This document shows, piece after piece, positions 1 through 6,640 of a stretch of DNA of 64,000 bases. This stretch comes from Proteiniclasticum ruminis DSM 24773 (lineage in GTDB: Bacteria; Bacillota; Clostridia; Clostridiales; Clostridiaceae), in the NCBI RefSeq assembly GCF_000701905.1, contig NZ_JNKC01000005.1:62001-126000 (forward strand), in the 5' to 3' direction. A program made the position numbers and the translations under genes. Position 1 is the stretch's first letter; each line of letters begins with the position of its first letter. The notes beneath the pieces were generated by a model that made no database searches, was not told the origin of the DNA, and saw only the letters and a list, made by a program, of their open reading frames with translations.

Positions 1-1271
1 TCAAAAAATATGAAAAAGAGATTGAGACGGCTCTTTATAACGACTTGGGGAAATCCTCCACAGAAGCCTTTATCACCGAGATTGGAATACTATATTCCAG
101 TATTGACCATATCCTTAAAAATCTGGAGTCTTATGCAAAACCAAGAAGAGTAAAGAAACATACAGCTACCATTTTTTCAGATGGGTATGTCTATCGGGAA
201 CCCTATGGGGTTGTACTGATCATCTCTGCCTTTAATTATCCATTTCAGCTCCTGATGGAGCCTCTGATTGGAGCCATTGCAGCTGGAAATGTCGCTGTGG
301 TCAAACCCTCTGAACAGGCTGTATACACAGAAGAACTGCTGGAAAAAATCATCTGTGAAGCATTTCCCAGTGGAATTGTCCGTGTGGTCAAAGGTTCCAA
401 AGAAACGGTAACGAACCTCACCACATCGGATTTTGACTATATTTTCTTCACAGGAAGCACCTCTACTGGAAAAGCTGTTATGGAAAATGCAGCCAAGAAT
501 CTGACTCCGGTCACGTTGGAGCTGGGCGGTAAAAGTCCTGCTCTTGTGATGAAACGTGCTGACGTAAAAAACGCAGCCAAAAAAATTGTCTTCGGAAAAT
601 TTATCAATGCAGGGCAGACCTGTATCGCACCAGACTATGTACTGGTACACAAAGAGGTTCTGAAGCCTTTTCTCTTGGAAGTCAGAAAGAGTCTTTTGAA
701 GTTTTATGGAGAGGATCCTCAAAAATCAAAGGACTATTCCCGTATTGTCAACAAACATGCTTTAAAACGACTCCAGGAGATTCTGGCAAAAGATCAGGAC
801 TTCATCATTCTGGGTGGAAGAACCGACACACTGGAAAATTATATGGAACCGACACTTCTTCTTCATGACAGCATGTCCATGGAGGCGATGAAAGCGGAAA
901 TCTTTGGTCCCATTCTGCCAATTATCGTCTATGAGGATATCAATGAAGCTCTGGAGAACATAAAACCCTTGGGCAAACCATTAGCCTTCTATATTTTCAC
1001 AGAGGATAAGCCACTGGCTGAAAAAATCCTGGAACGTATGTCCTTTGGTGGAGGATGCATCAATGACGTTTTGTTCCACATCGCAACTCCCCATCTTCCT
1101 TTTGGTGGTGTTGGTCCATCAGGTATGGGAAACTATCATGGAAAATACTCTTTCTACACGTTCACACATAAAAAGGCTGTGCTGAAATCCAACAGCCGTC
1201 TGAGTATGAGTATCAATGAGCCTCCCATGACCGCCTACAAAGAAAAAATCATCAGAATGCTCCTGAAATAG
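1..1271 (+). CDS. NAD(P)-dependent aldehyde dehydrogenase, class 3 type (5' partial)
   Basis: Oxidises an aldehyde to its acid with NAD(P)+. The reading frame is open from base 3 and continues beyond the left edge, so the first few dozen residues (usual family length about 455) are missing. Visible family signatures are FTGSTSTGKAV in the cofactor-binding fold, LELGGKSP carrying the catalytic base Glu, and NAGQTCIAPDY carrying the catalytic Cys. The pattern and the C-terminal hydrophobic tail resemble the YwdH/class 3 group that acts on medium and long-chain or aromatic aldehydes; the exact substrate cannot be read from sequence. A perfect palindrome follows the stop codon. Confidence 0.93.
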   Translation, partial: KKYEKEIETALYNDLGKSSTEAFITEIGILYSSIDHILKNLESYAKPRRVKKHTATIFSDGYVYREPYGVVLIISAFNYPFQLLMEPLIGAIAAGNVAVVKPSEQAVYTEELLEKIICEAFPSGIVRVVKGSKETVTNLTTSDFDYIFFTGSTSTGKAVMENAAKNLTPVTLELGGKSPALVMKRADVKNAAKKIVFGKFINAGQTCIAPDYVLVHKEVLKPFLLEVRKSLLKFYGEDPQKSKDYSRIVNKHALKRLQEILAKDQDFIILGGRTDTLENYMEPTLLLHDSMSMEAMKAEIFGPILPIIVYEDINEALENIKPLGKPLAFYIFTEDKPLAEKILERMSFGGGCINDVLFHIATPHLPFGGVGPSGMGNYHGKYSFYTFTHKKAVLKSNSRLSMSINEPPMTAYKEKIIRMLLK

Positions 1272-1275
1272 TCTG

Positions 1276-1303
1276 AAAAGCTGTGTGGATCCACACAGCT
1301 TTT
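1276..1303 (+). terminator. 28-nt perfect palindrome after the aldehyde dehydrogenase gene
   Basis: Bases 1276-1303 read identically on both strands: AAAAGCTGTGTGG, then its mirror complement. It starts 4 bases after the stop codon and ends in four T, so a factor-independent terminator is likely, although the T-run is short. It directly abuts the extended -10 element that appears to drive recQ. Confidence 0.65.
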
Positions 1304-1311
1304 GCTATAAT
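1303..1311 (+). promoter_or_regulatory. Extended -10 promoter element upstream of recQ
   Basis: TGCTATAAT at 1303-1311 is a perfect extended -10 element. Transcription would begin near 1318, only about 3 bases before the ATG at 1321 and about 30 bases before the ATT at 1348. This spacing favours the downstream start of recQ. Confidence 0.6.
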
Positions 1312-1320
1312 GGAGCTTGA

Positions 1321-3456
1321 ATGACGTTGGAAGGAGGTGCGGTTACTATTACACCACAAGAAGCACTGAATAAATATTTTGCATTGCCCTCTTATAAAAA
1401 AGAACAGCTGATTCTGATAAAAGAGATTCTGTCCGGCAAAGATGTGCTGGGAGTGCTTCCCACGGGATACGGAAAGTCACTGTGCTACCAGATTCCGGCT
1501 CTCCTGTTCAAGCGGCCCACTGTAGTGGTTTCTCCTCTAATCTCTCTTATGAAGGATCAGGTGGATGCTCTAACAGATCGGGGTATTGCTGCAACCTACA
1601 TCAATTCCTCCTTATCCTTGGAAGAATCCAATGAAAGAAAACGGAACATCCGAAAAGGTAAATACAAACTGATTTATGTCTCTCCAGAGTCATTGAAGCT
1701 GAAAAGATTTACCGATCTCTTGCGGGATATCCAGCCAGCTCAGGTGGCAGTAGATGAAGCTCACTGCATCAGTGTCTGGGGACATGATTTCAGACCTTCG
1801 TATCTGGACATCCATGAGTTTATTGACACATTGCACCCTCGGCCTGTGCTGACTGCTTTCACCGCCACAGCCACAGCCATGGTTCAAAATGATATTCTGA
1901 GCCTTTTGAAGTTAAAAAATCCTGTCACAGTGATGGGGGATCTCAATCGGGAAAACCTCTACTTTGAAGTCATCACTACAGAGCATGAACAGCAGGATCT
2001 TCTTCGGGAGATTGAAAAAAGACCGCTAGAGCAGGGAATCATTTACTGTCAGAGAAGAAAAGAGACAGAAGCCGTGGAATCGTATCTTCGTCATCTGGGA
2101 TACAAAACAGGTCTTTATCATGGAGGCATGGATGATGAAGACCGCAAATCTGTGCAGGAGGCTTTCTCCTATGACCGAATTCAGATTGTTGTAGCGACCA
2201 ATGCCTTTGGTATGGGCATTGATAAATCGAACGTCCGTTATGTCATTCATCTTGGTATTCCTAAGAATATTGAATCCTATTATCAGGAAGCCGGACGTGC
2301 GGGAAGAGACCAGGGGTTCAGCGAGTGTATTCTCCTGTACCGACCGAAGGATTATTACCGTCAGTCACATCTTATCGCTGCTTCCGCAAGATCAGAAGAG
2401 CGGAAGGCCATTGAACTTGAAAAACTCAAGTGGATGAATGAGTACGGAAAAACCACCCAATGTCTTCGCAGTTATATTCTGAATTATTTTAAAGGAGTAG
2501 AGAAGACTTCGACCGCAAATCATTGTGGCAACTGCTCCACCTGTGTAAAGATGGGTAAGATAGATCTTGCAGATTTCAACAGAAAAATCATGCTGGCCAT
2601 CCACAGTATGGACTATGAAATGAATCCTGATTCCATCCGGAAATTTCTACTTGGGGAGACTGATATAGAGATTAAAGACGATATCTCACAGCTGCCTCAT
2701 TTCGGTTTGTTGAGACACTTCAATTCTGATGATTTTTCAGCATACTGGAATCTGTTCCAAAAAGAAGGCTATTTCTCCAAGGGTGCACTGACAGAAAAAG
2801 GGCAGGCGTTCATGAAAGAGATGGAACTTTCCCCTCAAAGCACCTCCAGACAGGATCGCATCGGCTACCAGGAAGAACTGTTTAAAAGGCTGAAGGATTT
2901 GAGAAAAGAACTGTCCCGAAACATCGGGATCGCACCTTATATTATTTTCCATGATGAAAATCTGAAAGATATCGTACGGAAAATGCCGCTGAATCTTGAG
3001 GAGTTTTCTGAAGTTCGAGGCGTAGGAAGAGTAAAAACAGTGAAATATGGACACTTCTTTTTGGAAGAAATCCATAAGTTCGTCAAAGAATATGAGCTGA
3101 CCACAGAGCATTTGAAATCTCCCGAGGAATCTGAAGGAGAACAGCTTTTCAAAGAGTATGATACGTTCTACCTCTATCAGAAAGGCGCTTCTATTGAGGA
3201 GATTGCAAAACTATTATCCATCGTACCCGGAACCGTGGTGGACAGGCTTCTTAAAGAACATAAGGCAGGGAAGGAAGTAAGACTGGATGATCTCTTTAAA
3301 AAGGAGCTGGAGGATGAGATCCTGTCCACAATAAAAGACTTGAAGACCGATAAACTGAGGCCCATCAGAGATGCTCTGCTGAAAAAAGGCATTCAGGTAG
3401 AATACACTGATCTGAAGGTTGTTTTCTACAAACACTATACAATTTATAAGAAATAA
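1321..3456 (+). CDS. recQ: ATP-dependent DNA helicase RecQ
   Basis: A 3'-to-5' superfamily 2 helicase for recombination and repair. Residue numbers from the ATG: Walker A PTGYGKS near 50, DEAH box near 140, helicase C-terminal motif with QEAGRAGRD near 340, a RecQ zinc-binding region (NHCGNCSTC), winged helix, HRDC domain around 540-590 and a C-terminal HTH_40-like helix-turn-helix around 620-660. At 711 residues it is a long, Bacillus RecQ-like form. The start is doubtful. The ATG at 1321 sits almost on the predicted transcription start, whereas a full AAGGAGGT (1331-1338) lies 9 bases before an in-frame ATT at 1348. Initiation there would give ITPQEALNKYF, a typical RecQ N-terminus. Coordinates given use the conventional ATG. 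Confidence 0.95.
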   Translation: MTLEGGAVTITPQEALNKYFALPSYKKEQLILIKEILSGKDVLGVLPTGYGKSLCYQIPALLFKRPTVVVSPLISLMKDQVDALTDRGIAATYINSSLSLEESNERKRNIRKGKYKLIYVSPESLKLKRFTDLLRDIQPAQVAVDEAHCISVWGHDFRPSYLDIHEFIDTLHPRPVLTAFTATATAMVQNDILSLLKLKNPVTVMGDLNRENLYFEVITTEHEQQDLLREIEKRPLEQGIIYCQRRKETEAVESYLRHLGYKTGLYHGGMDDEDRKSVQEAFSYDRIQIVVATNAFGMGIDKSNVRYVIHLGIPKNIESYYQEAGRAGRDQGFSECILLYRPKDYYRQSHLIAASARSEERKAIELEKLKWMNEYGKTTQCLRSYILNYFKGVEKTSTANHCGNCSTCVKMGKIDLADFNRKIMLAIHSMDYEMNPDSIRKFLLGETDIEIKDDISQLPHFGLLRHFNSDDFSAYWNLFQKEGYFSKGALTEKGQAFMKEMELSPQSTSRQDRIGYQEELFKRLKDLRKELSRNIGIAPYIIFHDENLKDIVRKMPLNLEEFSEVRGVGRVKTVKYGHFFLEEIHKFVKEYELTTEHLKSPEESEGEQLFKEYDTFYLYQKGASIEEIAKLLSIVPGTVVDRLLKEHKAGKEVRLDDLFKKELEDEILSTIKDLKTDKLRPIRDALLKKGIQVEYTDLKVVFYKHYTIYKK

Positions 3457-3490
3457 GAAGGAGTGCACAGCAAAACTGCACACTCCTTCT
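3456..3490. terminator. Bidirectional terminator between recQ and the winged-helix regulator
   Basis: AGAAGGAGTG (3456-3465) pairs with CACTCCTTCT (3481-3490). The hairpin lies between two convergent genes and overlaps the last codon of the minus-strand gene. A-rich flanks give a short U-run on either transcript. Confidence 0.65.
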
Positions 3491-4163
3491 AAAAGGATAA
3501 GAAAGAAGAGATTCCGTTCAGGTCCATCTGGTACCCTTTCCCCCAGATGGTTTTGATAAGACATCTGTATTTGCCAAGCTTTCTTCGGAGGGATTTGATA
3601 TGGGTATCAATGGTTCTGGAATCCCCCAGAAAATTATATCCCCATACGGCTTTAATCAGCTCATCCCTAGTCAGAGTAGATTTCTCATGTAGCCTTAGAA
3701 ATAGAAATAAATCAAATTCTAATGGCGTCAGTGGAAGAACCTCATTTTGAACAATGATGGTCCGTTCACCATAATTCAAGACCAAGTCCCCACAGGTACA
3801 GCCCTTTTCCATTTCCTCCACGAAATTCAGTATTTTGTCCAGAAGAACTCTGTCTATGGTTTTCACCTTCATCGGAAAGTACTTCTTCAGCAGCAGATCC
3901 TTATGATGAAAGTCCATAGGTGTCAATTTGCTTAGTAATAAAAAGAACTTTATGTTACGCTGCTTTTCAACCAGCAGATCTATTTCCTTCTGATAACTCT
4001 TGTATGTTGAAGAGGGGAGTATCATCAAATCAATTGGTTTGTTCCATGCTTCTATGAAGTCTTCGTGCGACTCTGGAAGAATCACATGAAGCTGCTGATT
4101 CACGGATGCCACTTCAAGTAATATAGCCCTGTCTTCCATTCCTGCAATGAGTATAGTATGCAT
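3489..4163 (-). CDS. Orphan OmpR/PhoB-type winged-helix regulator with a degenerate receiver domain
   Basis: A 224-residue protein. The C-terminal 100 residues are a clear OmpR/PhoB winged helix: LPLTPLEFDLFLFL, then TRDELIKAVWGY, SRTIDTHIKSLRRKLG and IWGKGYQM. The N-terminal 120 residues have the length of a receiver but lack its signatures. The acidic pair expected after strand 1 reads IAGMED, and the phosphoacceptor region reads IDLMILPSS with no Asp at the usual place. It therefore probably does not take phosphate from a kinase and may respond to a ligand, to protein partners or to its own level. No histidine kinase is adjacent. GAGGTG lies 6 bases before the ATG. Target genes cannot be inferred. 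Confidence 0.85.
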   Translation of the reverse strand: MHTILIAGMEDRAILLEVASVNQQLHVILPESHEDFIEAWNKPIDLMILPSSTYKSYQKEIDLLVEKQRNIKFFLLLSKLTPMDFHHKDLLLKKYFPMKVKTIDRVLLDKILNFVEEMEKGCTCGDLVLNYGERTIIVQNEVLPLTPLEFDLFLFLRLHEKSTLTRDELIKAVWGYNFLGDSRTIDTHIKSLRRKLGKYRCLIKTIWGKGYQMDLNGISSFLSF

Positions 4164-4284
4164 CTATTTCACCTCATAGGGAATCTTACCATGAAGTTTT
4201 GAAGTAGATTTAAAGAAATTAAAGGAAGAGAAGGAATTAAGATTTTTTTAAAGACTCCCGATCATGACCGTTCAAAAGCTTTTC

Positions 4285-4313
4285 TTCATGTTATATTCAA
4301 ATTATGGTATACT
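4285..4313 (+). promoter_or_regulatory. Promoter of the 55-residue membrane peptide gene
   Basis: TTCATG (4285-4290), a 17-base spacer and TATACT (4308-4313) preceded by TGG, which makes an extended -10. It lies 42 bases upstream of the small gene's ATG. Confidence 0.55.
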
Positions 4314-4355
4314 ATAAAGGAAATATCCAAACAACAAGAAGGAGGTTGAGCAACA

Positions 4356-4523
4356 ATGAAAGTATGCAAAGCGCTTGTGATTTCAGTTCTTTCCATGGCA
4401 GCAGGAGCATTGATCTACAAGACCGTAACAGACCATAAAAATGAGATTGACTCATTTGTGAATGAGTACGGGGAGTTCATTGAAGACGATTTGTTGGAAC
4501 CTGAACTGCTGGTAGAAGAATAA
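4356..4523 (+). CDS. Small membrane-anchored protein, 55 residues, unknown function
   Basis: Not recognised. It encodes a Lys/Cys-containing start, one hydrophobic helix (about residues 5-21, ALVISVLSMAAGALIY) and a strongly acidic tail ending ELLVEE. The gene is well supported as real: AAGGAGG stands 10 bases before the ATG, an extended -10 promoter precedes it and a strong terminator follows 8 bases after the stop, so it is a self-contained transcription unit. Topology is probably N-in with the acidic tail outside, or a secreted peptide if the helix is cleaved; no clear signal peptidase site is visible. A role as a small regulator of a membrane complex is only a guess. Confidence 0.75.
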   Translation: MKVCKALVISVLSMAAGALIYKTVTDHKNEIDSFVNEYGEFIEDDLLEPELLVEE

Positions 4524-4530
4524 AAATGTA

Positions 4531-4560
4531 AAACGACGGATTTTGAATCCGTCGTTTTTT
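4531..4560 (+). terminator. Terminator of the small membrane peptide gene
   Basis: AAACGACGGATT pairs with AATCCGTCGTTT around a 3-base loop, a 12-bp stem followed by a T-run. It is a textbook intrinsic terminator. Confidence 0.9.
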
Positions 4561-4633
4561 ATTTTGATTTTCTAAATAATTCTATAGAAATATTAAATAT
4601 ATTAAACTTAATTCAGAATATACTAGAAGTAGA

Positions 4634-5449
4634 CTACAACTGACTGGTAATATAATCCTGTATTCTATCATTATAAGCATTCAGAAGCTTTCGGACCATG
4701 GGGTGAGTGGTTGAGGAGAGTTCTTTTTCATCTATTTTTGAAATAGGCAGGATTTTGGGGGATGTGCCACTGATGAAAGCTGCCTCCATCCGAGAAAGGT
4801 CTGATAGTTTTACAGGTTCTTCTTTTACTGGAAAAGAGAGTTCTTCTGCAATCTGAAGAATTCTTTTTCTGGTGACTCCACCTAAAACATCCTTGAGAGG
4901 CGGTGTATAAAGAGTCTCATCCAGAACAAAGAACACATTGGATTTCGATCCTTCTGTGATCTCATCTTCTCTGTTCACAAGAAGGGCTTCATAAATATGA
5001 TGTTCCTCAATGAATGAAGTCACTTTTTCTTTATAGGACAGTCTCACAACCTTGGCATTGGGATTACTTCTCTCAAGGAAAATCGTCTTTGTCTTGATGC
5101 CTTCCGCATAAAGGAATGCATCCGGATAACTGTGGGGAATGAAGTACAGATAAAGGGCAGGTACCTTCTCACCATTCACCACCAGCTTGATGTTGCCTTT
5201 TGTGAACCCATTCTTATGACAAAGATTTTTCATCAGTCCCTTTATTTCTTCCAGGCTGAATGTAAAAGGCATATTTAAAAGTTCTATCGATGCTGCCATT
5301 CTTTCCATATGCTCTTCCAGAAACAAAGGAACTCCCTGAATGATCCGGATCACCTCATAGACATTGTCTTTTTCGAGCACATAGTGAAATTCATCTGCTT
5401 GTATAAATTCCTGATTTCTTAATGCAAAAGCGCCACGTATTTTCTCCAT
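4634..5449 (-). CDS. Class IV (fold type IV) PLP aminotransferase or aminodeoxychorismate lyase-like
   Basis: A 271-residue PLP enzyme of the class IV family that includes branched-chain aminotransferase, D-amino acid aminotransferase and 4-amino-4-deoxychorismate lyase (PabC). The probable Schiff-base lysine is K133 in NAKVVRLSYKEKV. The conserved stretch ALLVNREDEITEGSKSNVFF (residues 155-174) is the phosphate-binding signature, and the VLGGVTRKRIL segment near 190 is also typical. The length fits PabC and D-amino acid aminotransferase better than IlvE (about 300 or more). No pabA/pabB genes are visible, so substrate is open. Its start lies 3 bases after the stop of the upstream HAD gene, so the two are cotranscribed. 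Confidence 0.85.
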   Translation of the reverse strand: MEKIRGAFALRNQEFIQADEFHYVLEKDNVYEVIRIIQGVPLFLEEHMERMAASIELLNMPFTFSLEEIKGLMKNLCHKNGFTKGNIKLVVNGEKVPALYLYFIPHSYPDAFLYAEGIKTKTIFLERSNPNAKVVRLSYKEKVTSFIEEHHIYEALLVNREDEITEGSKSNVFFVLDETLYTPPLKDVLGGVTRKRILQIAEELSFPVKEEPVKLSDLSRMEAAFISGTSPKILPISKIDEKELSSTTHPMVRKLLNAYNDRIQDYITSQL

Positions 5450-5452
5450 CTC

Positions 5453-6085
5453 TTACCTCCAATACAACACAGGATACTTGGGATTTTTCTTTTTATAGTT
5501 GATGAGATAGGGTTTTCCCACCAGTTTCAGAAGGGGATCATCACTCATGGAATCAGAGAACATGTAGGATTCTTCCCATTCAATCTGATGCTCAGGAATC
5601 ATTTCATACAGTCTTCTCACTTTTTCATTCCCTTTATTATTTTCTCCTACCATTTTCCCGGTAAAATACCCATTTTTCACTTCAAATCTTGTGCCCATCA
5701 CATAGTCCGCATCAAATATATCCTTCAGCTTCAGAATGTAGAACTCAGGTGATGCGGAGGTCAATACGATGGTATAGCCTTTTTCTTTCAGTTCCTGGAC
5801 TTTACGCAGTCCATCCTTATAGAGGAAGTTTCTTAGTGAATCCTGAAGAAAACCCTCCACATGCGTTTCCAGTTCTTCTTTTGGGGTATTCTCCAAGAAA
5901 GTCAAAAACATTTCTTTCGTTGCTTTTTCTTTTTGAACTCCCAGCTTGAACAGTGCACCGCTGAGAAGAGCCTTTGGAAGGTGCAGAAGAAGAGCAGGGT
6001 TTTTCTTCGTCAGATAGGCATAAAAAGCAATGAGTGTCTCTTTTCCCGTCAGTGTAAAATCCACATCAAAGAGTGCCAGTTTCAT
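5453..6085 (-). CDS. HAD-superfamily hydrolase, subfamily IB (SerB-like)
   Basis: A 210-residue phosphatase. Motif I is FDVDFT with nucleophile D7 and acid/base D9. Motif II is LTSASPEF in the middle, and motif III/IV is near the C-terminus (MFSDSMSDDPLL). The helical cap between residues 15 and 85 and the SASP signature match the HAD-IB phosphoserine phosphatase/CicA group; the substrate is unknown. The start used is the ATG at 6085, which has AGGAGG 6 bases upstream. A longer frame reaches 6127 but has no ribosome binding site. It precedes the aminotransferase in a two-gene operon, which suggests but does not prove a shared pathway. Confidence 0.85.
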   Translation of the reverse strand: MKLALFDVDFTLTGKETLIAFYAYLTKKNPALLLHLPKALLSGALFKLGVQKEKATKEMFLTFLENTPKEELETHVEGFLQDSLRNFLYKDGLRKVQELKEKGYTIVLTSASPEFYILKLKDIFDADYVMGTRFEVKNGYFTGKMVGENNKGNEKVRRLYEMIPEHQIEWEESYMFSDSMSDDPLLKLVGKPYLINYKKKNPKYPVLYWR

Positions 6086-6103
6086 AGAATTCCTCCTAAC
6101 AGT

Positions 6104-6133
6104 AAAACCTTGAGAATTTCTTCCCAAGGTTTT
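6104..6133 (-). terminator. Hairpin after the DUF1292 gene
   Basis: AAAACCTTG and CAAGGTTTT form a 9-bp stem. On the minus strand it follows the DUF1292 gene and precedes the HAD gene. The U-run is short, so it may be an attenuator rather than a full terminator. Confidence 0.5.
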
Positions 6134-6153
6134 CTTCAGTTTGTTCAGTTATC

Positions 6154-6573
6154 TTACTGAAGCGGCTCTTCATCCTCTTCAGCTTCCACCATTTCTGCGT
6201 AAGCTTCTGATACCTTGTTGAACTCTTCTTCGTCTAGGAATATCAGTTCGCCGTCTTCACCTTCAACGCGAAGAGGGGTTACAGTTTCATCCTGATTCAT
6301 GACAAGCACATAGACATTTCCTTCTAATTCGAACTCATCCACAATTGGAAAATCTTCGGTGGTGCCGTCTTCATTTTCAAATGTAACTACTGGAGTGTGA
6401 TGGTGTTCGTGGTCATGGTCATGACCTCCACAGCAGGATTCGTGGTCATCATGGTCATGCCCTCCACAGCAAGATCCCTGGTCATGATTGTGATCATGGC
6501 CTCCACAGCACTCCTTGTCTTCCTGGTCATGTCCGCCGCAGCAGCTTCCGTTTTCATCGTGTATATGTGTCAT
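6154..6573 (-). CDS. DUF1292-family protein with N-terminal Cys/His metal-binding repeats
   Basis: A 139-residue cytoplasmic protein. The C-terminal part (about residues 62-132) is an acidic DUF1292 domain, seen in [19 protein letters not shown] and LIFLDEEEF, a small conserved Firmicute family of unknown role. The N-terminal 60 residues contain four copies of CCGGHD (residues 11-16, 22-27, 35-40, 47-52) separated by HDH-rich linkers, then a run of His. This gives eight Cys and more than a dozen His, a strong candidate site for Zn, Ni, Co or Cu. The TTTGGAGGAAATCT ribosome site supports the start. A role in metal buffering or sensing is inferred; no metal transporter is adjacent. Confidence 0.85.
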   Translation of the reverse strand: MTHIHDENGSCCGGHDQEDKECCGGHDHNHDQGSCCGGHDHDDHESCCGGHDHDHEHHHTPVVTFENEDGTTEDFPIVDEFELEGNVYVLVMNQDETVTPLRVEGEDGELIFLDEEEFNKVSEAYAEMVEAEEDEEPLQ

Positions 6574-6640
6574 AGATTTCCTCCAAAAAATTAATAATCA
6601 GCTTATTCTATCATAAAAACTCAAAAATACCTATAGGGAA

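Noticed and set aside
5453-6127. Longer N-terminus for the HAD hydrolase starting at 6127
   Set aside because: No ribosome site there, and HAD motif I should lie near the N-terminus; ATG 6085 has AGGAGG.
6397-6594. Plus-strand frame of Val/Met repeats opposite the DUF1292 gene
   Set aside because: It is the reverse complement of the CCGGHD repeat coding region and has no independent support.
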